This document shows, piece after piece, positions 1-5,732 of a stretch of DNA of 12,622 bases. The stretch is from positions 1 through 12,622 of the forward strand of contig NZ_CAKUAL010000058.1 of assembly GCF_934636505.1 (NCBI RefSeq). The letters are read 5' to 3'. The DNA is from an uncultured Ellagibacter sp. GTDB lineage: Bacteria; Actinomycetota; Coriobacteriia; Coriobacteriales; Eggerthellaceae. The notes beneath the pieces were generated by a model. That model did not search any database and had not been told where the DNA came from. It saw only the letters and a program-made list of their open reading frames with translations. The first letter of the stretch is position 1, and each line of letters opens with the position of its first letter. The translations under genes and the position numbers were made by a program.

Positions 1-75
1 TGGCTCCCCGGGTAGGATTCGAACCTACAACCCTCCGGTTAACAGCCGGATGCTCTGCCGTTGAGCTACCGAGGA
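1..75 (-). tRNA. tRNA-Asn (anticodon GUU)
   Basis: The reverse complement folds into a complete 75-nt cloverleaf. The 7-bp acceptor stem is TCCTCGG with CCGGGGA (one G-T pair), the D stem is GCTC/GAGC, the anticodon stem is TCCGG/CCGGA, and the T stem is GTAGG/CCTAC around TTCGAAT. The 7-nt anticodon loop CTGTTAA places GTT at + positions 41-43, which reads AAC and AAU codons. A genomically encoded CCA occupies positions 1-3, so the tRNA is complete although it touches the window edge. It delivers asparagine during translation. No other tRNA lies beside it in this window. Confidence 0.97.
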
Positions 76-117
76 ATCTGCCAATCAGTTGCGCTCTTTC
101 CGAACGCGCAAGATAGT

Positions 118-145
118 ATTATACCCATCTCATCAGTCGGCGCAA
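118..145 (-). promoter_or_regulatory. Promoter of tRNA-Asn
   Basis: On the minus strand a perfect TATAAT (118-123) is preceded by TTGCGC (140-145) with a 16-nt spacer. This would start transcription near 111, about 36 nt before the tRNA 5' end. The -35 box matches the consensus in only three to four positions, but the perfect -10 and its placement make this the likely sigma-70 promoter of the tRNA. Confidence 0.65.
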
Positions 146-586
146 GACCCAATTTCAACTTTTTTGACGAACGCGGGCGTTTAGAACCCGCAGCCTTCTC
201 ACCAGGCGAATTGCTTGCTCCGGCACGTCAGGCGACATATTCTCTCCCCTGCATTCTCACCAGACGGCCCACTCGCACTTCAACCTCATGTCAGGCGGCG
301 CACTCGTTTCCTCGCTCCCTCGCCCCTTTGAGAACTTCGGTCATTCCGCCACTTCTGCTCCTTATCCCAAGATGAGACGAAATGAGGCGCAACGCCCGCC
401 TCTCGTCTCGCACGCAGGATAAACAACCCGTGTTCTATCCCGCATCTGAGCCAGTGACGAGAGGAGCTTTATAGCCTCTCGCAGGACGCCGGAGCAGCGG
501 AACCAGAGGACAGACAGGTGGTTGCGACGCGATGACCAACCGCGCAACCCCTTCTTCTCGATAATCCACCCCCCCATGGATAGATG

Positions 587-718
587 TCGGCGATATGTGA
601 GTCCAAGAGCGCCACCTGGATGTTCGGATCTGGCCTCGACGATCTGCGACCTGGGCTTTTGCCGAGTTGCCCGAGGAAGGCGAACCGAAGGCAGAAGCGA
701 ATCCTCGCATATCGGCGA
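587..718 (+). repeat. Inverted-repeat element A (CTGACCTGGG-core family)
   Basis: The arms 587-601 and 704-718 pair at 13 Watson-Crick positions plus one G-T, with one mismatch, across 15 positions. A core GCGACCTGGG (646-655) lies 59 nt in from the 5' arm. A 5' hairpin pairs 607-614 with 631-637 (7 bp with one bulged C), and a 3' hairpin pairs 656-663 with 690-697 (8 bp, one G-T). The layout of arm, hairpin, core, hairpin and arm matches elements B to D. Taken alone the arms are near what chance could give in this much DNA, so support comes from the shared architecture. The function is unknown; it could be a structured RNA or a non-autonomous mobile element. Confidence 0.45.
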
Positions 719-762
719 TTGTTGTCCGCGACGGCACGATCCGTCCCTGATAACTTTTGCTC

Positions 763-902
763 GATGTGCGCAGGTTTTGCGAGAAGCAGCAGAAGACGAA
801 ATGACTAGAAAATGCTGCACTTTTCTGACCCGGTGCTACAGGGATGCGCTCGTCTGCGTTCTGACAACGAGCGGGCAAGCTGCGACAAAACCTGCGCACA
901 TC
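763..902 (+). repeat. Inverted-repeat element B (CTGACCTGGG-core family)
   Basis: A 16-bp perfect inverted repeat (763-778 with 887-902) extends inward by three more pairs after a one-base bulge. The core CTGACCCGG (825-833) starts 62 nt from the 5' end. A 5' hairpin pairs GCAGCA (786-791) with TGCTGC (813-818), and a 3' hairpin pairs CGCTCGT (847-853) with ACGAGCG (867-873). A 16-bp perfect repeat at this spacing is very unlikely by chance. No promoter is obvious just upstream and no target-site duplication is visible, so the sequence does not decide between an RNA gene and a mobile DNA element. Confidence 0.6.
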
Positions 903-1030
903 AATCAAACAATTTAGCGAAGCAAGATAAAGACATCCAGGATGAGCCTCTAATGCGCTGCGAATCGAGGCGCGACCCCTCCAGGGAGGTCTCTTGGGAA
1001 CATATTGGTACAACCATTCGAGGAGATTTT

Positions 1031-1190
1031 GGCACGAAAACCGAGGTATCCCACGATGAAGGTCCCATTTCGACGTGCCGCTGCGGGTGAAATTTTCGCT
1101 TTGAAATAAATTCCCAGGTCAGAAAGTTGCTCACTTTTGGAGGTGCCCGCGGCTCGCGCTTTTCCCGTGGGATACCTCGGTTTTCGTGCC
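1031..1190 (-). repeat. Inverted-repeat element C with 24-bp perfect termini
   Basis: Positions 1031-1054 and 1167-1190 are exact reverse complements over 24 bp, enclosing 112 bp. Read on the minus strand, the core CTGACCTGGG (1122-1113) follows 68 nt from the 5' end and continues as AATTTATTTC. Small hairpins are possible on both sides of the core, for example CGCG/CGCG before it and ATTTC/GAAAT after it. The length of 160 bp and the perfect termini look like a MITE, but the flanks show no convincing direct duplication. The core region matches element D at 17 of 22 positions, all differences being transitions. It has no coding potential. Confidence 0.7.
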
Positions 1191-1440
1191 GATATTCGCC
1201 TTGAAGGCTGCATTTTCTTGTCTCGGCCCGCAACCACCCTCTCTCAGCCGGCTTGACTGAGAGGGAATACAGTTTTGGCCACGTTGGGCACATGCCATTT
1301 CTACGACGGTGTCGAGTTCGATAAGGCGCAGCTCGCGCATTTCCAAAGCAACAAAATGAGCCCTCCGCCCCACGAACGCCCCCCGACGCTGCCTCTCTGC
1401 CACCCCAACGCCACCCCCTAGAGAGCAGAGAGGCGGGTTG

Positions 1441-1593
1441 GTGGTCAACCGGACGAGTTGTGCGACGTTTTTTCGCCCGATTCTCCCCTTCATGATGGCT
1501 TGGGGCGTCCGTCCAAAACAAATCCCCAGGTCAGCTTCAAACAAGTTGGATTATTCTGCAAAAAGACCACGCACAACTCGCTCAGTTGACCAC
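1441..1593 (-). repeat. Inverted-repeat element D (CTGACCTGGG-core family)
   Basis: The arms 1441-1464 and 1570-1593 pair at 21 Watson-Crick positions plus one G-T, with two mismatches, across 24 positions. Pairing continues weakly inward through a T-run opposite an A-run. On the minus strand the core CTGACCTGGG (1534-1525), followed by GATTTGTTTT, begins 59 nt from the 5' end. A CCCC/GGGG hairpin can form after the core. The arm sequence is unrelated to that of element C although the cores are clearly homologous, so the pairing is kept while the arm sequence is not. Confidence 0.65.
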
Positions 1594-1704
1594 GAAGGAG
1601 GCCCCCTGCTCCGTGGGGACGCCCGAGAAGCAACTCACTCGCCCCGCAGAGCCCCCGGAAGCAGCGCGCTCGCTTCGCGGGGCACTCCGCAGTGGCCTTT
1701 GTCC

Positions 1705-1730
1705 AAAACCTCGCCCGATCATCGGACGAG
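1705..1730 (-). terminator. Rho-independent terminator after the gene remnant
   Basis: On the minus strand CTCGTCCG (1730-1723) pairs with CGGGCGAG (1717-1710), 8 bp with one G-T and a 5-nt loop, followed by GTTTT. It begins 7 nt after the TAA stop at 1738-1740. That close placement supports the upstream reading frame being, or having been, a real gene 3' end, and it closes the transcription unit that follows rlmKL. Confidence 0.65.
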
Positions 1731-1737
1731 CATCCTT

Positions 1738-2045
1738 TTAGCCGTCGTAGATGTAGAAGTCTGCCGAATCGGTTGCCACGCCGGACTTGATTTCCTTCTG
1801 AATATGGATGGTGCCGTCATCTTCTTTTGACCAGAGGTAATGATAGCCATAATCCTCTCTGTAGGCCCATTTCGTACCTTTCCTCTTAAGCGCGGACACT
1901 CCCACGCATTTGTCTTCCCTTAGGTTTCAATATGCGTCCGAGCCGCGCTACCATGTTGCGCAACAAATGGAGCTGTTCGTCGACGGAAAACAGGGCTATC
2001 GGATATGGCACCTTCTTGCTCGGAATCGGCTCGTCGTGGACAAAT
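1738..2045 (-). pseudogene. Decayed gene remnant, probably frameshifted
   Basis: I do not recognise this gene. A minus-strand frame ending at TAA 1738-1740 reads about 62 codons of protein-like sequence, including KWAYREDYGYHYLWSKEDDG, HIQKEIKSG and the C-terminus DFYIYDG. It is closed upstream by a TGA near 1929, with no convincing ATG and ribosome site. Just upstream another minus frame carries protein-like sequence (VHDEPIPSKKVPYPIALFS, then VDEQLHLLRNMVARLGRI) directly after the rlmKL stop. The simplest reading is one gene broken by a frameshift around 1895-1925 and truncated at its 5' end by, or against, rlmKL. GC is near 50%, against well over 60% in neighbouring genes, which suggests acquired DNA. 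A GTG at 1905-1907 could also start an intact short protein of about 55 residues. A terminator follows the stop immediately. Confidence 0.4.
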
Positions 2046-2072
2046 TGGGACGATTTCCCAGGGCCGCTCCAA

Positions 2073-4199
2073 CTACTTTCTGCGGACGATGAAGCACTTG
2101 TGGATGCGCGGGTTGCGCTCGAAATCGTGCGGGATGGTTTGCGCCGTGATGTCCTCGATTTCCACGCCGTACTTCTCAAGCGATTCGAAGTCGGGCTTGA
2201 AGGTGCGCAGGTTGCACGAGAAGACGGCCTGCCCGCCCTCGCGGAGAAGGCGGCTCACGCCGATGAGAAGCTCCACGTGATCGCGCTGCACATCCCACGT
2301 GCGCCGTCCCATCGACTTCGAGTTCGAGAACGTCGGCGGGTCGACGAACACCAGGTCGAACAGGCGGCGATCGCGCCGCGCCTCGGTGATCCACTGCATC
2401 ACGTCAGCTCGCTCGAAGCGGTGGGCCCGCCCCGAGAAGCCGTTGTTCGCCATGTTGCGGCGCGCCCAATCAAGATACGTCGCCGACATGTCCACCGTGC
2501 ACGTCGTGCGCGCGCCGCACGCGGCGGCATGCACCGTCGCCGTGCCCGTGTACGCGAACAGATTCAGAAAATCCCCGCCGGCCGCCATCTCGCCGACCAT
2601 GTGGCGCGTGTCGCGATGGTCGAGGAAGATGCCAGTATCGACGTACCCGGCAAGGTCGACCTCGAACAGCGAGCCGTCCTCCTCGACGGTCGCTATAAAC
2701 GAGCGTTCGCCGGCATCGCGATACTGGCTTCCCCCGCGGTCACGACGGCGCGTCTTGGAGAACACGCGCTCGGGAGGCACGCCGAGCACGACAGGGGTAA
2801 TCGCCAGAATATCGCTCATGCGATGGCGGGCCTTCAGCTCGTCGATCGACGAGGGGGCTGCGTATTCGGCAACATGAACGAAGGTTTTTCCCTCGTCCTC
2901 GCCCGCGCCTGCGTACAGATCGATCGCGGCCGCGTAGCCGGGCAAGTCAGCATCGTAGACGCGGTAGCAGCTGACCCCTTCGCGGCGCGCCCACTTGCGG
3001 CGCTCCTTGTAAACCTTGCGCAAACGGGAAGCGAACTGAGAAGATGTCTCGTCGTGCACGTCGACGACATGCTCGGCCCCGCCGAACATGTCAGGAACGA
3101 CGATCGTCACAGGCGCAGCCGGGGGCGTATCGAAGAGGCGGACCTTGATGCTCACGCGCCCCCGCCCAAGCTCCTCGCAAAGCGAAGGTTCGGCACCGAA
3201 GCGCTCCGCCGCGCCCTCGCCGCCGATGCAGGCGAAAACGGAGCGCGCGGGGGCGTCGGCGGCTGCGCGCACAAAGGCCGCGTCCCCCGCCGCGGAAACC
3301 GCGTTGTCGTTCGCCGAATCGATCAGCACTGCAGCAACGAGCTGCGGCGCGGAAGCGTCGAGGGGGCGCAGCGACTCCTGGGCGCGCTCGGCACGCTCGT
3401 CGGCTTCATCGAGAAGCGCGTTCCACGTCTCCTCGTCAAATCGCCCCCACGAGGAGAAACCCCATCGGGAACGCGCCGCGCCGGGCGCCTCATCGAGAAC
3501 GATCGCCCTTGCCTCGCGCTCAAGCACGCTCAAGCCCCGCGACTTCTCGTCTTCGCCGCGAGACTCCGCGAGCGCGTCGACGAAGCGGTAGCCCTCCCCC
3601 GCTCGCTCGCTCCATTTCGCATACGCGAGAAGCGCCGCCGCATACGAGCACAGAAGCGGCATCGTGTCCGGCACGTTGCGACCGAAGTAGGCACGGTCGT
3701 TCAAAGGCGTGCCGGAAAGATCGACCGACACCGTCGCCTTTCCCTCGTGAATGCGCACGTCGATGGCGATATCGGGATACGCAACGTTCACGTCGGGCCG
3801 CTCGCCGCGAACCTCGCGCAAACGATCGCAGATCGCGTCCTTCACGCGCATACCCGTGAACTTCGTGTTGCGAAGCCCCTCGTTCGTCCCGCGGGCGCGC
3901 ACAGCAATGCTCTTGCCAGAAAGCAGGATTTCCTCCCAAGGCAGCGCATATACCCCCTGGTAGAGCGCATCCGAGTTCGCAGCGCCAACACGCCCCTCGA
4001 CGCAGAGCACGCGCGACGCCAGCCGCGACCAAAGACATGCGCGCAAGGCGGCCTTCGGGGCACCGAAAAACGCCACGCCGCCGCCAAGCGGGCGCGTGCG
4101 GCGGACTCCGAGCGCATGCAGCTCATCAGCGAGCAGGCCTTCCAACCCAGGAAGGCAGCTTGCGAAGAACTCGAGATCTTCGGAGGTATGGTCGGGCAT
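2073..4199 (-). CDS. rlmKL: 23S rRNA methyltransferase, RlmKL (YcbY) family, RlmL site degenerate
   Basis: A 708-residue protein, close to the 702 of E. coli RlmKL, which makes m2G2445 with its N-terminal half and m7G2069 with its C-terminal half in 23S rRNA. A THUMP-like region spans about residues 40-160, ending at DLSGTPLNDR. The RlmK half is intact: SAM motif DFLNLFAYTGTATVHAA (543-559), DMS (570-572), and DPPTFSNSK (620-628). The RlmL half is not. Where the family has DPMCGSGT this protein has DALAESRG (208-215), and the NPPYGER site reads CIGGEGA (324-330), although the flanking RWGFSSW (245-251) aligns. So m7G activity is likely and m2G activity doubtful. The start at 4199 was chosen over an upstream ATG at 4295 because AAAGGAA lies just before it and family similarity begins there. 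It lies downstream of rpoD, beyond a possible attenuator. Confidence 0.9.
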   Translation of the reverse strand: MPDHTSEDLEFFASCLPGLEGLLADELHALGVRRTRPLGGGVAFFGAPKAALRACLWSRLASRVLCVEGRVGAANSDALYQGVYALPWEEILLSGKSIAVRARGTNEGLRNTKFTGMRVKDAICDRLREVRGERPDVNVAYPDIAIDVRIHEGKATVSVDLSGTPLNDRAYFGRNVPDTMPLLCSYAAALLAYAKWSERAGEGYRFVDALAESRGEDEKSRGLSVLEREARAIVLDEAPGAARSRWGFSSWGRFDEETWNALLDEADERAERAQESLRPLDASAPQLVAAVLIDSANDNAVSAAGDAAFVRAAADAPARSVFACIGGEGAAERFGAEPSLCEELGRGRVSIKVRLFDTPPAAPVTIVVPDMFGGAEHVVDVHDETSSQFASRLRKVYKERRKWARREGVSCYRVYDADLPGYAAAIDLYAGAGEDEGKTFVHVAEYAAPSSIDELKARHRMSDILAITPVVLGVPPERVFSKTRRRDRGGSQYRDAGERSFIATVEEDGSLFEVDLAGYVDTGIFLDHRDTRHMVGEMAAGGDFLNLFAYTGTATVHAAACGARTTCTVDMSATYLDWARRNMANNGFSGRAHRFERADVMQWITEARRDRRLFDLVFVDPPTFSNSKSMGRRTWDVQRDHVELLIGVSRLLREGGQAVFSCNLRTFKPDFESLEKYGVEIEDITAQTIPHDFERNPRIHKCFIVRRK

Positions 4200-4235
4200 G
4201 TGGGTTCCTTTCCCGTGGGCTGGGTGAGCGTTCCG

Positions 4236-4334
4236 ACAAGAAAGCCCCTCGTCGCGCCGGCGTCGCGCAAGACTCCCGAAGCGCTCAACGCGCAAGGGGC
4301 AGCCTCAAAGCGATCGGGTCGGTGACGAGGGGCT
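4236..4334 (-). terminator. Terminator or attenuator between rpoD and rlmKL
   Basis: On the minus strand AGCCCCTCGTC (4334-4324) is the exact complement of GACGAGGGGCT (4253-4243), which is followed by TTCTTG. The 11-bp stem encloses 70 nt that can fold further. Inside that loop GCCCCTTGCGCG can also pair with the same 3' arm (GCCCC/GGGGC, then CGCG/CGCG with interruptions), giving a shorter, mutually exclusive hairpin. It begins 45 nt after the rpoD stop and ends about 40 nt before the rlmKL start. It may be the rpoD terminator, a leader attenuator of rlmKL, or both; no separate rlmKL promoter was seen. Confidence 0.55.
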
Positions 4335-4378
4335 CTCGCAGCATCGCATCAATCGACGTTTAGCCTGAGCAGCGAGGA

Positions 4379-5629
4379 CTAGTCTTCCAGGTAATCCTTC
4401 AACTTGCTCGAGCGGCTCGGGTGGCGCAGCTTCGCGAGCGTCTTGCTCTCGATCTGGCGAATGCGCTCGCGCGTGACGCCGAACTCGCGTCCGACCTCCT
4501 CAAGCGTGCGCGGATGACCGTCTTCCAAACCGAAGCGCAGGCTGATGACCTTGCGCTCGCGCTCCGCGAGGCCGTCGAGCACCTTGCCGAGCTGCTCTTG
4601 GAGCATGCTGAAACTCGCGGCGTCGGGAGGCACCACGGCGGCGTCGTCCTCGATGAAGTCGCCGAGCTGGGAATCCTCTTCCTCGCCGATCGGCGTCTCG
4701 AGGCTCACCGGCTCCTGCGAGATCTTCTGAATCTCGCGGACGCGCTCCTCAGGAAGCCCCATCACGTCGCCGATTTCCTTCGGGGTAGGTTCGCGACCAA
4801 GCTCCTGGAGAAGCTGGCGCTGGATGCGCACGAGCTTGTTGATCGTCTCGACCATGTGCACGGGAATGCGGATGGTGCGAGCCTGATCGGCGATGGCGCG
4901 CGTAATGGCCTGGCGAATCCACCAGGTGGCATACGTGGAGAACTTGAATCCCTTGCGATAGTCGAACTTCTCGACAGCGCGGATAAGGCCCAGGTTGCCC
5001 TCCTGGATAAGGTCGAGGAAAAGCATGCCGCGACCCACGTAGCGTTTCGCGATAGACACGACGAGGCGCAGGTTTGCCTCGATGAGCTGCTGCTTCGCGT
5101 CGAAACCGACTTCCTCGATGCGAGTCAGGCGGCGAAGGTCGCGCCTCTCGAGCTCGATTTCGCCGGCGTCGGCCTTCTCGAGCTGCTCGCCTGCAGCGAC
5201 GCCCGCCTCGATCTTCATGGCGAGGTCGATTTCCTCGGCAGCGGTGAGCAGCGGCACCTTGCCGATTTCCTTCAGGTACATGCGAACCGGGTCGCCTGTG
5301 AGCATGGTCACGCCGCCGTCGTTTGCGCGCTTGCGGGTCGCGCGGCGCTTGCTGCGGGCAGTCGTCACCTTCGGCAGCTGCACATCGGTGGTTGCTTTAA
5401 GTTCTTCTTCGGGAATGCCCTCGAGCAGGTCTTCTTCCTCGTCGATGCCAGCCTCGATCTTGTCTTCGTCGAGCGTGGTATCGGAGGCTTCGGAAACCTC
5501 GCTTACAGGGGGCTCTCCTTCTTCGGGATCCTCATCGAGCTCGTCCTCCTCGAGAATCTCATCGGGATTGGAAAGGTCTTTCGGTTCTTCGGCAGTCTTC
5601 TTCGATAATTTCTGGGAATCCTTTGCCAC
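4379..5629 (-). CDS. rpoD: Principal RNA polymerase sigma factor RpoD/SigA
   Basis: A 416-residue housekeeping sigma-70 factor that directs RNA polymerase to -10/-35 promoters. The N-terminus (about 1-80) is strongly acidic and low in complexity, followed by a basic patch SKRRATRKRA (93-102). Region 1.2 begins at DPVRMYLKEIG (113-123). Region 2 includes NLRLVVSIAKRY (186-197), DLIQEGNLGLIRAVEKFD (206-223) and the -10-reading stretch STYATWWIRQAITRAI (231-246). Region 3 runs from about 256 to 330. Region 4.2 carries the helix-turn-helix, TLEEVGREFGVTRERIRQIE (375-394). The start codon is GTG at 5627-5629, with AGAAAGGA ending 7 nt upstream. It is transcribed from its own promoter downstream of priA, and rlmKL follows. 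All essential regions are present, so it should be the primary rather than an alternative sigma factor. Confidence 0.98.
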   Translation of the reverse strand: MAKDSQKLSKKTAEEPKDLSNPDEILEEDELDEDPEEGEPPVSEVSEASDTTLDEDKIEAGIDEEEDLLEGIPEEELKATTDVQLPKVTTARSKRRATRKRANDGGVTMLTGDPVRMYLKEIGKVPLLTAAEEIDLAMKIEAGVAAGEQLEKADAGEIELERRDLRRLTRIEEVGFDAKQQLIEANLRLVVSIAKRYVGRGMLFLDLIQEGNLGLIRAVEKFDYRKGFKFSTYATWWIRQAITRAIADQARTIRIPVHMVETINKLVRIQRQLLQELGREPTPKEIGDVMGLPEERVREIQKISQEPVSLETPIGEEEDSQLGDFIEDDAAVVPPDAASFSMLQEQLGKVLDGLAERERKVISLRFGLEDGHPRTLEEVGREFGVTRERIRQIESKTLAKLRHPSRSSKLKDYLED

Positions 5630-5653
5630 GTGATAGTCCTTTCTGGATAAGAA

Positions 5654-5680
5654 CGCCCGGGGCTAAACCGCAACCGGGCG
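5654..5680 (-). terminator. Hairpin in the priA-rpoD spacer
   Basis: On the minus strand CGCCCGG (5680-5674) and CCGGGCG (5660-5654) form a perfect 7-bp stem with a 13-nt loop, followed by TTCTT. It lies about 53 nt after the priA stop and within the predicted rpoD leader. It could weakly terminate priA transcripts or shape the 5' end of the rpoD mRNA; the short interrupted T-run argues against strong termination. Confidence 0.45.
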
Positions 5681-5697
5681 CAAATACACAGCGATAA

Positions 5698-5726
5698 AAT
5701 ATACCATAAATCGAGCCGAATGTGTC
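5698..5726 (-). promoter_or_regulatory. Extended -10 promoter of rpoD
   Basis: On the minus strand TGGTATATT provides an extended -10 (TGn before TATATT at 5703-5698). GACACA (5726-5721) lies 17 nt further upstream as a poor -35. Transcription would start near 5691, giving a leader of about 60 nt that begins with the 7-bp hairpin. It sits just downstream of the priA stop, in the only AT-rich stretch of the spacer. Confidence 0.5.
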
Positions 5727-5732
5727 CGAATG

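Larger units (their letters stand above)
76..1737. other. Long intergenic region with repeated structured elements
   Basis: No reading frame here has a ribosome site, GC-rich third positions or recognisable protein features; the longer frames are arginine/serine-rich translations typical of chance. The region instead holds the tRNA promoter and four inverted-repeat elements, listed separately. It also holds small isolated hairpins: 458-464 with 475-481 (7 bp), 520-526 with 543-549 (7 bp), 1241-1247 with 1257-1263 (7 bp), 1391-1400 with 1425-1434 (10 bp, perfect) and 1641-1647 with 1677-1683 (7 bp). Nothing recognisable was found in 146-450. The elements face each other, two + on the left and two - on the right. 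Confidence 0.7.

Noticed and set aside
173..191. Hairpin GCGGG/CCCGC near the tRNA as a terminator
   Set aside because: The T-run lies before, not after, the stem on the plus strand, and on the minus strand the tail is A-rich; the 5-bp stem may be chance.
362..1544. Several overlapping frames of 90-200 residues in the intergenic region
   Set aside because: They overlap in all phases, lack ribosome sites, are rich in Arg/Ser/Pro, and run through the inverted-repeat arms and cores, which are better explained as structured non-coding DNA.
587..1593. CRISPR array reading of the repeats
   Set aside because: The copies are 130-160 bp, inverted rather than direct, irregularly spaced and of mixed orientation, and no cas gene is present.
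4200..4295. Upstream ATG at 4295 as the rlmKL start
   Set aside because: The extra 32 residues are Arg-rich and overlap the hairpin arm; family similarity and the ribosome site point to 4199.
1932..4325. A 797-residue plus-strand open frame opposite rlmKL
   Set aside because: It is antisense to a clear RlmKL gene, rich in Arg, Ala and His as expected from reverse reading of GC-rich codons, with no ribosome site or domain.
4421..5608. A 395-residue plus-strand frame opposite rpoD
   Set aside because: It mirrors the rpoD codons; the Leu/Ala/Glu-rich content is an artefact of the high GC third positions on the other strand.
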